Of a DNA stretch of 25,459 bases, positions 7,765 to 14,931 are shown piece after piece. Position numbers and translations under genes: made by a program. The notes below the pieces were generated by a model. That model worked only from the letters and a program-made list of their open reading frames with translations. It did not search any database and was not told the origin of the DNA. Source of the stretch: an uncultured Clostridia bacterium. GTDB taxonomy: Bacteria > Bacillota > Clostridia > Lachnospirales > Lachnospiraceae. The DNA is taken from NCBI GenBank assembly GCA_946186175.1, contig CAMHMG010000007.1, forward strand, positions 1 through 25,459, read 5' to 3'. How positions within the stretch are numbered: the first letter of the stretch is position 1; each line of letters starts with the position of its first letter.

Positions 7765-8261
7765 AGATAAACTTTCTTAACCGCAGGATATAATGCAAAG
7801 AATATTACAACTCCTGATGCTCCCTGTATCAAATTCCAGAACACACTCACGATCGCCGCCTTACCATATAGTATCCACTCATACGCAAAATATCCTAATA
7901 CATTGATTGCTACTGATAACAATGCTCCTATAACCATTGCAGCTTTAACGTTACCATTTTCCACTTTGACTTTCCGAATCAGCCTTCCTACAACATAGGC
8001 CATGACCGCTTTGATAACAAATGTTACCGGTGCATACACAACATATCCGCCAAAAAGATCAGCCGCCGCTCCTCCAATTCCGGAAGCAACAGCTCCGGCA
8101 AGGGGGCCTAGAACCGCTCCCGATAATATTACAAATCCATCACCAGGATGTATATAACCATTTGTTGCAGGGATAGGTATCTTGATAAACATGGTAGTTA
8201 CGCATATTATAGCTGCAAACAAAGCTGTAATAGTTAACTTCTGATTACTGATCCGCTTCAT
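7752..8261 (-). CDS. ECF transporter S component (substrate-binding membrane subunit)
   Basis: This is a 169-residue integral membrane protein with about five to six hydrophobic segments. S components capture a vitamin or precursor and work with a shared EcfA-EcfA'-EcfT module, which is not encoded in this window. The N-terminal MKRISNQKLTITALFAAIICV segment and the motif NGYIHPGDGFVILSGAVLG, followed by GAVASGIGGAAADLFGGY, place it in the riboflavin/pyridoxine/HMP-like group of S components. The substrate cannot be assigned. AAAGGAGAG precedes the ATG. It lies downstream of metY in the same direction with element B between them. Its transcript ends at a terminator overlapping the stop codon. 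Confidence 0.85.
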   Translation of the reverse strand: MKRISNQKLTITALFAAIICVTTMFIKIPIPATNGYIHPGDGFVILSGAVLGPLAGAVASGIGGAAADLFGGYVVYAPVTFVIKAVMAYVVGRLIRKVKVENGNVKAAMVIGALLSVAINVLGYFAYEWILYGKAAIVSVFWNLIQGASGVVIFFALYPAVKKVYLDRH

Positions 8262-8596
8262 AAATTCTCTCCTTTCATGTCTTTAATTCCATCATATAAT
8301 TGCGAAACTCAAATATATGTTTCTTTCGTTGTGAATATTGTATAGTTCCATCGCAGACACGCTTTCGCTCGGTTGTTCGCGCAACGGTACTAAACTCACT
8401 TCGTTCGTTAAGTACCGGCGGTCACATAACTGAGACCTTGTCGAGTGAAACGAGCCTAGTTCGAAGTATACAACGGAAACGGTCTGCTTATGGAATCTAT
8501 TAAATATTCACAACTCAATATACATTTCTCATGAGTTTCGCAATCAATTACTTCTAACCCAAGACATTTTCTCACCAACAATTGTAATTGTCAAGA
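8262..8596. other. Intergenic region between metY and ECF S gene
   Basis: These 335 bases contain no gene. Most is element B (8299-8544). The remaining 8545-8596 just after metY has only a weak AT-rich hairpin and no clear terminator, so read-through from metY into element B and the S-component gene is possible. No cobalamin, TPP, FMN or SAM riboswitch core was recognised. Confidence 0.6.
8299..8544 (-). repeat. Structured dispersed repeat, element B, with terminal inverted repeats
   Basis: This 246-base element is bounded by perfect 13-base inverted repeats (ATTGCGAAACTCA at 8299-8311, its complement at 8532-8544). Its inner core (about 8341-8497), read on the minus strand, is homologous to element A: the same blocks CCGTTGTATACTTCG, ACTAGGCTCG, CCGCCGGTACT, GCGAAAGCGTG and CTGCGATGGAACT occur in the same order. 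The arms differ in sequence but stay paired: CGGTACT/AGTACCG (8385-8391 with 8411-8417) and GTTG/CAAC (8372-8385). No clear target-site duplication is seen. Confidence 0.82.
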
Positions 8597-9877
8597 TTAG
8601 ATAGCTGCAAAACCTTTCTCAAGATCTGCAATTATATCATCAATATGCTCTGTACCGATTGACAAGCGAATCGTATTCTTTCCAATTCCCTGATCTGCAA
8701 GCTCTTCATCACTAAGCTGTGAATGTGTTGTTGAAGCCGGATGAATAACAAGACTCTTGACATCAGCAACATTAGCAAGCAATGAGAATATCTCAAGATT
8801 ATCAATGAACTTCCATGCTTCTTCCTGACCACCCTTGATCTCAAAGGTGAATATAGAAGCTCCACCGTTCGGGAAATACTTCTCATAGAGTGCATGATCA
8901 GGATGATCTGCAAGTGATGGATGATTAACCTTCTCTACCTTTGGATGATTACTCAGGAATTCAACAACCTTCTTGGTGTTCTCTGCGTGTCTGTCAAGAC
9001 GAAGTGATAATGTCTCAACGCCCTGAAGAAGAAGGAATGCATTAAATGGTGAAATTGTTGCACCTGTATCTCTTAAAAGGATAGCTCTGATAAATGTAAC
9101 AAAAGCTGCAGGACCTACCGCATCATAGAATGATACTCCATGATAGCTTGGATTAGGAGCTGCAATATTAGGATATTTGCCGCTTGCCTTCCAATCAAAC
9201 TTTCCTGACTCAACAATAATTCCACCAAGAGTTGTTCCATGACCACCGATGAACTTGGTTGCTGAATGAACAACAATGTCTGCACCATGCTCAATTGGTC
9301 TGATAAGATAAGGTGTGCCAAAGGTGTTATCAACAACAAGCGGAAGTCCATGCTTGTGTGCGATCTCTGCAATAGCATCAATATCAGGAATGTCGCTGTT
9401 AGGATTTCCAAGAGTCTCAATATAAATTGCTCTTGTGTTATCCTTGATTGCGCCTTCAACCTCTGAAAGGTTATGTGCATCAACAAATGTAGTCTCAATG
9501 CCATACTGCGGAAGTGTATGCGCCAACAGATTGTAGCTTCCTCCATATATAGTCTTCTGAGCAACAATGTGTCCACCGTTTGCTGCAAGTGCCTCTATTG
9601 TATATGTAATAGCTGCTGCTCCTGAAGCAAGTGCAAGTGCTGCGCTTCCGCCTTCCAATGCCGCAATTCTCTTCTCTAACACATCCTGTGTTGAATTTGT
9701 AAGTCTTCCGTAAATGTTACCTGCATCAGCAAGACCAAATCTGTCTGCCGCATGCTTGCTGTTGTGGAACACATATGATGTTGTCTGATAAATAGGAACC
9801 GCACGTGAATCCGTTGTCGGATCTGCCTGTTCCTGTCCTACGTGTAACTGTAATGTTTCAAATCTGTAATCGCTCAT
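8597..9877 (-). CDS. metY: O-acetylhomoserine sulfhydrylase (MetY; O-acetylhomoserine aminocarboxypropyltransferase)
   Basis: This cytosolic PLP enzyme joins O-acetylhomoserine with sulfide to give homocysteine, or with methanethiol to give methionine directly. Its 426 residues are typical of MetY and longer than MetB/MetC (about 380-400). Near the start are PIYQTTSYVF and NIYGRLTNST; ETLGNPN is in the middle; K208 in SATKFIGGHGT binds PLP; a MetY-type insert (FDWKASGKYP...) follows. AAAGGAG supports the ATG. It is a direct route to use sulfide or methanethiol, relevant to the nitrogenase-like operon about 5 kb away. No regulator is adjacent, but a large dyad lies upstream of the promoter. 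Confidence 0.96.
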   Translation of the reverse strand: MSDYRFETLQLHVGQEQADPTTDSRAVPIYQTTSYVFHNSKHAADRFGLADAGNIYGRLTNSTQDVLEKRIAALEGGSAALALASGAAAITYTIEALAANGGHIVAQKTIYGGSYNLLAHTLPQYGIETTFVDAHNLSEVEGAIKDNTRAIYIETLGNPNSDIPDIDAIAEIAHKHGLPLVVDNTFGTPYLIRPIEHGADIVVHSATKFIGGHGTTLGGIIVESGKFDWKASGKYPNIAAPNPSYHGVSFYDAVGPAAFVTFIRAILLRDTGATISPFNAFLLLQGVETLSLRLDRHAENTKKVVEFLSNHPKVEKVNHPSLADHPDHALYEKYFPNGGASIFTFEIKGGQEEAWKFIDNLEIFSLLANVADVKSLVIHPASTTHSQLSDEELADQGIGKNTIRLSIGTEHIDDIIADLEKGFAAI

Positions 9878-9929
9878 AATCTTAATCTCCTTTTCTATTT
9901 CCTAGTTGTTTTGTATGTTTTATGAGCAA

Positions 9930-9958
9930 ATATTATCACACAGTTATTCACTTGTAAA
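9930..9958 (-). promoter_or_regulatory. metY promoter
   Basis: On the minus strand TTTACA (9953-9958) and TAATAT (9930-9935) are exactly 17 bases apart, ending about 50 bases before the metY ATG. Confidence 0.65.
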
Positions 9959-9971
9959 ATCCATAAATACT

Positions 9972-10006
9972 ATTATTGGCTATAGATTTTACCTATAGCC
10001 AATAAT
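9972..10006. promoter_or_regulatory. Perfect 14-bp dyad upstream of metY promoter
   Basis: ATTATTGGCTATAG and its exact complement are separated by 7 bases. It lies 13 bases upstream of the metY -35 and just after the CDF gene ends. No U-run follows on the minus strand, so it is a poor terminator. It may be a regulator site for metY or a 3'-end stabilising hairpin. Confidence 0.6.
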
Positions 10007-10079
10007 TCACTGTTTGTTTTTTATTGTAATCATGCTGCTTTATTATGTTCTGGTGTTTATATCATCTAAGCCTAAATGA

Positions 10080-11210
10080 TTATATAATCTCTCCGTAATC
10101 CATATCCATCGCCAGCACAAACCGGTAGTCTGGATACTTTTTGCATAATTCCTCCAATATGTTGTTAAATACTTCCTGACGACTTTCAGCTTCAAAACTT
10201 ATCACAACATCGAATCTGACCATTTTATCTTTCTCATTGTAGTAAAAGCCATGTATCTGTTTCACATGATCGTGGGAAAGCACACATTTACTAATCTCTT
10301 CCCTTAATTTCATAGCATTAGAATCCTTGGTATTAACAGAATAAATGCCAACTGCAGTAAGTATCACCTGATGTTTCTCATAAACTTTAACAACTATCGC
10401 TCTGGTCAGTTCGTCAAGTCCCGTAATAGTAAAGCTGTCATCCAGCTCTATATGAATAGAGCCGTTATAAGTATCAGGTCCATAATTATGAAGTATCAGA
10501 TCATATGCTCCCTTAACCTCAGGAAATTCTATTACTGTTTCCTTGATTGCCTGTAACAGTTCTACATCACCCGGTTCTCCTAGTAGTTTCGAAACAGTTT
10601 CAGATAGCATCTCCAAACCCGTCTTAATAATAAGTGCGGAAATAATTGCACCAAGATAAGCCTCTAATGACACACTCAACAGAGTGAAAACAACCGCAGC
10701 CACAAGTGTTGCAGAAGAAATCACGGAATCAAGAAGTGCGTCCTTACCGGAATTAACAAGCGAATCTGAATTGACCTTTTCACCGGTCTGCTTGACAAAC
10801 AAACCAAGAACAATCTTAACAAGCACCGCAATCCCTACGATAACAATTGAGATTACGGAGTATTCCGGCTTCTCAGGATGTAAGATCTTTTTCACAGATT
10901 CGGTAAATGATGTTACACCGGCATAACATACGATAAGCGCTATCACCAATGAACTTAAATATTCTACCCTCCCATAGCCAAACGGATGCTTCTTATCCGG
11001 CTCTTTTCCTGCCAACTTAGTACCGATTATAGTAATCACGGAACTTAATGCATCAGACAGGTTATTAACCGCATCAAGTACAATTGCAATGGAGTTGCTC
11101 AAAAGTCCTATAACTGCTTTAATAATCGCGAGAAAGACATTAGCAGCAATTCCGATCACACTTGTCCGTATTATTAGTTTTTCCCTCTTGTTTACTTCAT
11201 CATTAAGCAT
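10080..11210 (-). CDS. Cation diffusion facilitator exporter, Mn-type
   Basis: This is an integral membrane metal/proton antiporter of the CDF family, predicted 376 residues with six membrane segments in the first 210 residues and a cytoplasmic C-terminal domain, longer than usual and possibly duplicated. The metal site is readable: N49-x3-D53 in TM2 (NNLSD) and D157-x3-D161 in TM5 (DALLD). CDFs with Asn/Asp in TM2 and DxxxD in TM5, rather than HxxxD, form the manganese (or iron) group. The ATG at 11210 has AAAGGA about nine bases upstream; an upstream TTG at 11228 lacks a comparable site. It lies 34 bases downstream of the peroxidase gene, suggesting one operon under OhrR control. Confidence 0.88.
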   Translation of the reverse strand: MLNDEVNKREKLIIRTSVIGIAANVFLAIIKAVIGLLSNSIAIVLDAVNNLSDALSSVITIIGTKLAGKEPDKKHPFGYGRVEYLSSLVIALIVCYAGVTSFTESVKKILHPEKPEYSVISIVIVGIAVLVKIVLGLFVKQTGEKVNSDSLVNSGKDALLDSVISSATLVAAVVFTLLSVSLEAYLGAIISALIIKTGLEMLSETVSKLLGEPGDVELLQAIKETVIEFPEVKGAYDLILHNYGPDTYNGSIHIELDDSFTITGLDELTRAIVVKVYEKHQVILTAVGIYSVNTKDSNAMKLREEISKCVLSHDHVKQIHGFYYNEKDKMVRFDVVISFEAESRQEVFNNILEELCKKYPDYRFVLAMDMDYGEII

Positions 11211-11244
11211 ATAATATAATCCTTTCAAATACCGGGTATTATTA

Positions 11245-11796
11245 TCATTCTCCTAACTGCTCTTCAACAGCCTGTCTTACCTTATCCATATCTTCTGTAG
11301 GTTCAAATCTAGCGACCACCTTACCCTTACGGTCTACTAAGAATTTTGTGAAGTTCCATTTGATATAAGCCTTATCACCAAACTTCTTGTTATTCATATT
11401 AGAGAACTTCTCAAGTGAAAGATTCTTAAGTCCTTTTCCAAATCCGACAAATGGTTTCTCAGTTGCAAGCCAGGCAAAGAGTGGATCGGCTTCATCACCA
11501 TTGACATCAATCTTTGCAAACTGTGGAAACTCCGTACCAAACTTCATAGTACAGAATTCATGTATCTCATCCTCAGAACCCGGAGCCTGTCCTGCAAACT
11601 GATTACAAGGAAAATCAAGGATTTCAAACCCCTTATCTTTCAGATCCTTATACATTGCCTCAAGTGGATCATAATGTGGTGTAAACCCACAGCCCGTAGC
11701 AGTGTTAACAACAAGCAGAACCTTTCCTTCATATTCATTCAAACTCACTTCATTTCCTTTTCTGTCCTTTACCGTAAAATCATAAATAGTTGCCAT
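11245..11796 (-). CDS. Glutathione peroxidase-family thiol peroxidase (cysteine type)
   Basis: This cytosolic peroxidase reduces hydrogen peroxide or organic hydroperoxides; in bacteria of this kind thioredoxin is the more likely reductant than glutathione. It has 183 residues. C36 in NTATGCGFTPHY replaces the selenocysteine of animal enzymes; C64 in FPCNQFAGQ and C82 in IHEFCTMKFG are candidate resolving cysteines. Q70 and W/N in the KWNFTKFLVD segment complete the active site. The gene follows the OhrR-like regulator by 26 bases and precedes the CDF exporter, so it is probably a peroxide-induced operon member. Confidence 0.95.
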   Translation of the reverse strand: MATIYDFTVKDRKGNEVSLNEYEGKVLLVVNTATGCGFTPHYDPLEAMYKDLKDKGFEILDFPCNQFAGQAPGSEDEIHEFCTMKFGTEFPQFAKIDVNGDEADPLFAWLATEKPFVGFGKGLKNLSLEKFSNMNNKKFGDKAYIKWNFTKFLVDRKGKVVARFEPTEDMDKVRQAVEEQLGE

Positions 11797-11822
11797 AATG
11801 ATTCCTCCTTCTAAAAATAAGA

Positions 11823-12272
11823 CTATTTCTCCATGTTCCCTAACGCCTTGTACAAAATCACATACAAGCTTTCAAACTCTTCCTTTGAAAGCCCCATACA
11901 TTCAGCGATTGCCGGCGGTATAGAAATTGCTTTATCTTTGAGTTTCTTACCTTCCGGTGTAAGTGTAAGCGTAAGAAGTCTTTCATCCTCTGCACTTCTC
12001 TCTCTTATAAGATATCCCATCTGATTAAGACGCTTAAGTACCGGTGTAAGTGTTCCGTAATCAAGATGAAGATACCCTGCCAGCTCACGTGATGAAACAA
12101 TTTCCTTTTCCCACATTACCATCATTACGATATATTGCGTATACGTCAGGTTCAGCTTCTTTAGATATGGTCCATATTGTCTGACCAACTCCTTAGAGCA
12201 GGCATATAGCGGAAAGCAAACCTGATTCTGTAATTTAAGAACATCATATTTTTCTCCTGTTTTCTTTTTCAC
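11823..12272 (-). CDS. MarR-family transcriptional regulator, OhrR-like
   Basis: This 149-residue winged-helix repressor resembles the organic-peroxide sensor OhrR. The N-terminal LQNQVCFPLYACSKELVRQYGPYL segment begins with C19, which matches the reactive cysteine of OhrR, whose oxidation releases DNA. The winged helix spans about residues 45-110 (LAGYLHLDYGTLTPVLKRL recognition helix, DERLLTLTLTPEG wing). The start is GTG, with AGGAGG 11 bases upstream. It heads an apparent operon with a glutathione peroxidase and CDF exporter rather than the usual ohr gene. A near-consensus promoter precedes it and is probably autoregulated. Confidence 0.88.
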   Translation of the reverse strand: MKKKTGEKYDVLKLQNQVCFPLYACSKELVRQYGPYLKKLNLTYTQYIVMMVMWEKEIVSSRELAGYLHLDYGTLTPVLKRLNQMGYLIRERSAEDERLLTLTLTPEGKKLKDKAISIPPAIAECMGLSKEEFESLYVILYKALGNMEK

Positions 12273-12324
12273 AAATCAGCCGCCTCCTTTAATTCGTTTT
12301 TGCCAAATTCACTTGCGCACGATT

Positions 12325-12353
12325 ATTATAGCTTACGAAATTATTTTTGTCAA
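12325..12353 (-). promoter_or_regulatory. Promoter of the OhrR-like operon
   Basis: On the minus strand TTGACA (12348-12353) and TATAAT (12325-12330) are exactly consensus with a 17-base spacer. A TGCGCA dyad core lies just downstream (about 12314-12319), where a repressor such as OhrR could block transcription. Confidence 0.85.
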
Positions 12354-12376
12354 GTTCAAATGTTTTGATAAGTTTT

Positions 12377-12409
12377 TATATAATAAGGAACGAAGTTTCT
12401 TATTATATA
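12377..12409. repeat. AT-rich inverted repeat
   Basis: A 15-bp inverted repeat (TATATAATAAGGAAC against GTTTCTTATTATATA, one G:T) has a 3-base loop. It lies between the iscU terminator and the OhrR operon promoter. It may act as a second terminator-like or cruciform structure; no U-run follows. Confidence 0.5.
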
Positions 12410-12412
12410 ATA

Positions 12413-12434
12413 AAGGGACACAACCGTGTCCCTT
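12413..12434 (-). terminator. Terminator of iscR-iscS-iscU
   Basis: AAGGGACAC and GTGTCCCTT form a 9-bp stem around a 4-base loop, followed on the minus strand by TTTATTATAT. It lies about 48 bases after the iscU stop. Confidence 0.75.
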
Positions 12435-12481
12435 ATAATCCATAAAAATCTTAATACTGCTCTTCCGCAAAGGCTAACCCA

Positions 12482-12916
12482 TTACTCTTCTTCATCAAGT
12501 CTCTCTTCTATATCATTTACAGGCTCTTTAAGTCCTTCTATTGTTATCCCGTTTTTCTGTGCATAATCCCATAACGCTGCATGAATTGCCTCTTCAGCAA
12601 GTAACGAACAGTGCACTTTAACAGGAGGCAGACCGTCAAGAGCCTCCATAACAGCTTTATTGGTAACTTCTAATGCCTCATTTACAGTCTTGCCTTTGAC
12701 AAGCTCTGTTGCCATCGAGCTTGTCGCAATAGCTGCCCCACAACCGAATGTCTTGAATTTGACATCCTGTATTATCCCATTATCATCGATATCAAAGTAC
12801 ATTCTCATGATATCGCCACACTTCGCATTTCCAACCGTTCCAACACCGCTTGGATTCTCTATCTCTCCAACATTTCTTGGATTATTGAAATGATCCATTA
12901 CCTTTTCGCTATACAT
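12482..12916 (-). CDS. iscU: Iron-sulfur cluster scaffold protein IscU
   Basis: This cytosolic scaffold receives sulfur from IscS and assembles [2Fe-2S]/[4Fe-4S] clusters for transfer. With the start used here it has 144 residues beginning MYSEKVMDHFNNPRN, the usual N-terminus of the family. Cluster ligands C33 (NAKCGD, with D35), C59 (TFGCGAA) and C103 (VHCSLLAE) are all present; the extended tail after residue 120 is acidic. GGAGA lies eight bases before this ATG; an in-frame ATG at 12931 has no ribosome site. It is downstream of iscS, with a short repeat element between them. It would be the cluster source for the nitrogenase-like enzyme encoded next door. Confidence 0.95.
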   Translation of the reverse strand: MYSEKVMDHFNNPRNVGEIENPSGVGTVGNAKCGDIMRMYFDIDDNGIIQDVKFKTFGCGAAIATSSMATELVKGKTVNEALEVTNKAVMEALDGLPPVKVHCSLLAEEAIHAALWDYAQKNGITIEGLKEPVNDIEERLDEEE

Positions 12917-12957
12917 AATTATATTCTCCATTTCTGTTATTCTTTATTTTTTTGACA

Positions 12958-13032
12958 ATTGCGAAACTCATATTTGTTGAGTTATGCTTTATACATATTG
13001 TACAGAGCAAAAGAAAAAAATAGAGTTTCGCA
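12958..13032. repeat. Short inverted-repeat element C between iscS and iscU
   Basis: About 75 bases, bounded by TGCGAAACTC (12960-12969) and its complement (13023-13032), the same terminal motif as element B. The left end also has the subterminal AACTCA...TGAGTT pairing seen at the right end of B. It lacks the structured core. Its right end abuts the iscS stop codon (13034-13036). Confidence 0.65.
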
Positions 13033-13033
13033 T

Positions 13034-14215
13034 TTACCTGCTGTTCTTTACAAAATCTTCATATAACGGCGACATTCCTCTTAGTCTTTCCACTATTTTT
13101 TTAAGATTATCTACAACAAAATCTATATCCTCAAGAGTTGTCTCTTCCGATAACGATAATCTGACAGATCCATGCGCTATCTCATGCGGAAGTCCGATTG
13201 CAAGCAATACATGACTTGGATCAAGTGAGCCCGATGTACATGCCGAACCGCTTGATGCGCAGATACCTTGCTGATCAAGCAGGATAAGCAATGACTCACC
13301 TTCGACAAATCTAAAGCAGAAACTTGCATTGCCCGGAAGCCTGTCCGTTCTGTGTCCGTTAAGCCTTGAATACGGAATCTCATCTAACACCCTCTCAATC
13401 AAATGATCTCTAAGACTTTGTTCTTTGTTAATTATTTTCTCCATATTCTCACCGGCAAGCTTTGCTGCTACACCAATTCCAACAATTCCTGCTGTGTTGT
13501 GGGTTCCGGCACGTCTGTTCCTTTCCTGTGCTCCTCCATGAATAAATGAACCTATCCTGACACCTTTTCTGATATACAAAAGACCGATTCCCTTAGGACC
13601 GCCAAGTTTATGACCACTCGCAGAGAGCAGATCGATATTCATCTCATCGACATTTATCGGAATATGACCGTAAGCCTGTACAGCATCCGTGTGGAACAGC
13701 ACCTTATGCTCATGTGCAATCCTTCCGATTTCTGCAACGGGCTCTATTGTTCCTATCTCGTTATTGGCAGTCATTATACTTATAAGAATCGTATCATCCC
13801 TGATTGCTTTTTCAAGTTCTTCAAGTGAAATCTTTCCATCCTCGTCTACGCCAAGATATGTCACCTCATATCCCTGCTTTTCAAGATATTCACAGGTATG
13901 GATTACCGCATGGTGCTCAATCGCGCTTGTTATAATATGTTTTCCTTTACCGGCATGAGTCTCAGCAATTGATTTGATAGCCCAGTTATCAGACTCACTT
14001 CCTCCGGCCGTAAAGAATATCTCTTCAGGCTTTGCACCTATAAGATCTGCTGCTCTTTTTCTTCCTTGATCTACGCCCTTACGTGCCTCCTGTGCAAATG
14101 AATATATAGCCGAAGGATTACCATAATTTTCGCTGAAATAAGGCAATATCTCCGTAAGCACTTCTTCTTTAACACGTGTTGTTGCTGCGTTGTCCAAATA
14201 TATTAGTTTACTCAT
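13034..14215 (-). CDS. iscS: Cysteine desulfurase IscS
   Basis: This PLP enzyme takes sulfur from cysteine as a persulfide and gives it to IscU, tRNA thiolases and others. It has 393 residues from the ATG at 14215, starting MSKLIYLDNAATT. K203 in SASGHKLGGPKG binds PLP; C326 in SSGSACTSG is the persulfide-bearing residue in a long group-I loop; HTDAVQ contributes to the cofactor site. AAAGGAG lies eight bases upstream of this ATG; the further upstream GTG overlaps that site and is rejected. It sits between iscR and iscU, the common order, and may also feed the rhodanese-TtcA fusion. Confidence 0.96.
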   Translation of the reverse strand: MSKLIYLDNAATTRVKEEVLTEILPYFSENYGNPSAIYSFAQEARKGVDQGRKRAADLIGAKPEEIFFTAGGSESDNWAIKSIAETHAGKGKHIITSAIEHHAVIHTCEYLEKQGYEVTYLGVDEDGKISLEELEKAIRDDTILISIMTANNEIGTIEPVAEIGRIAHEHKVLFHTDAVQAYGHIPINVDEMNIDLLSASGHKLGGPKGIGLLYIRKGVRIGSFIHGGAQERNRRAGTHNTAGIVGIGVAAKLAGENMEKIINKEQSLRDHLIERVLDEIPYSRLNGHRTDRLPGNASFCFRFVEGESLLILLDQQGICASSGSACTSGSLDPSHVLLAIGLPHEIAHGSVRLSLSEETTLEDIDFVVDNLKKIVERLRGMSPLYEDFVKNSR

Positions 14216-14273
14216 TCTATACACTCCTTTAAAATTATTAGTATTTTATTATGATGAGAGTATCATTAAGTCA

Positions 14274-14303
14274 AACTGCTTTTTGTGCAAGAGCAAAGCA
14301 GTT
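14274..14303 (-). other. Hairpin between iscR and iscS
   Basis: AACTGCTTT and AAAGCAGTT form a perfect 9-bp stem around a 12-base loop, just after the iscR stop. There is no U-run after it. It may reduce read-through or mark a processing site that changes iscR versus iscSU levels. Confidence 0.5.
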
Positions 14304-14317
14304 ATGTATTTTAATAC

Positions 14318-14755
14318 TTATATCACATATTGGTCGATATGTAATTCCATCTGCCATGATAACATGTCATCAAGTGTTATACCTTCAAGCACCTCATTAA
14401 GTGCCTGATCTAGTCTCCCCCACAGCCTGTAATTAACACAGGTTGTTTTGTTCGGACATGGTGTACTGTTTTCTCCATAACAATCGGTGGGATTCATATT
14501 GTTTTCAACCGCTCTTATAATTTGTCCAACAGTATATTTCTCCGGCGGATACGTTAATGAATAACCACCGTTTTTACCTCTCACGCTATTAACTAACTTT
14601 TCTCTATGCAGACCCGATACAATCTGTTCAAGATATTTTTCGGAAAGGTTTTGTCGTTTTGCCACATCCTTAAGTCTTACCAATTCACCCGAATTGTGTT
14701 CTGCTATGTCAAGCATAATCTTTAATGCATTTTTGCCTTTAGTCGATATAATCAT
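14318..14755 (-). CDS. iscR: Rrf2-family regulator, IscR-like
   Basis: This 145-residue winged-helix regulator is expected to sense iron-sulfur status and control the isc genes. Residues 1-80 carry the Rrf2 DNA-binding fold (STKGKNALKIMLDIA; LKDVAKRQNLSEKYLEQIVSGL; VRGKNGGYSL). Three cysteines, C92, C100 and C106, with spacing close to that of IscR (C92, C98, C104), can hold a cluster. GGAG lies just before the ATG at 14755; a longer in-frame start at 14812 lacks such a site. It heads iscS-iscU and its promoter spacer contains a dyad, typical of autoregulation. CymR, another Rrf2 relative that controls cysteine metabolism, lacks these cysteines and is less likely. Confidence 0.88.
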   Translation of the reverse strand: MIISTKGKNALKIMLDIAEHNSGELVRLKDVAKRQNLSEKYLEQIVSGLHREKLVNSVRGKNGGYSLTYPPEKYTVGQIIRAVENNMNPTDCYGENSTPCPNKTTCVNYRLWGRLDQALNEVLEGITLDDMLSWQMELHIDQYVI

Positions 14756-14815
14756 AATTTCTCCTAACCATACATTTTCAATCCCCTCTATATATGAATT
14801 TCTTGTTTGCATATT

Positions 14816-14844
14816 ATCATACTATGTTAGTAGGATTTTGTAAA
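14816..14844 (-). promoter_or_regulatory. iscR promoter with internal dyad
   Basis: On the minus strand TTTACA (14839-14844) and TATGAT (14816-14821) are 17 bases apart. TACTA-ACA-TAGTA (14820-14832) lies in the spacer and touches the -10, a likely Rrf2 operator for self-repression. Confidence 0.65.
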
Positions 14845-14874
14845 GCACTTTTTATATTTTCTTTAATGATGTGT

Positions 14875-14906
14875 AAAGCCTCACAGTTAATAGACTGTAA
14901 GGCTTT
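14875..14906 (-). terminator. Hairpin ending the nitrogenase-like/ABC operon
   Basis: The 13-base arms AAAGCCTtACAGT and ACTGTgAGGCTTT pair with one mismatch around a 6-base loop, 25 bases after the ATPase gene. The U-run is short (TTTACACAT), so termination may be incomplete, allowing some read-through into iscR-iscS-iscU. Confidence 0.65.
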
Positions 14907-14931
14907 ATGTATCGTCAAATATACATTAAAC

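Noticed and set aside
8299..8544. Element B as an ECF-linked vitamin riboswitch
   Set aside because: Its homologue A lies beside unrelated genes and in the opposite orientation relative to them, so it is a dispersed repeat, not a gene-specific switch.
9115..9588. 157-codon minus-strand ORF inside metY
   Set aside because: Out-of-frame shadow of metY with low-complexity Leu/Gln-rich translation and no ribosome site.
9878..10079. SAM riboswitch upstream of metY
   Set aside because: The region holds one simple dyad and a promoter; the space between promoter and start (about 50 bases) is too short and lacks the multi-helix core.
14318..14755. CymR-type cysteine regulator
   Set aside because: Three cysteines with IscR-like spacing and linkage to iscS-iscU favour IscR.
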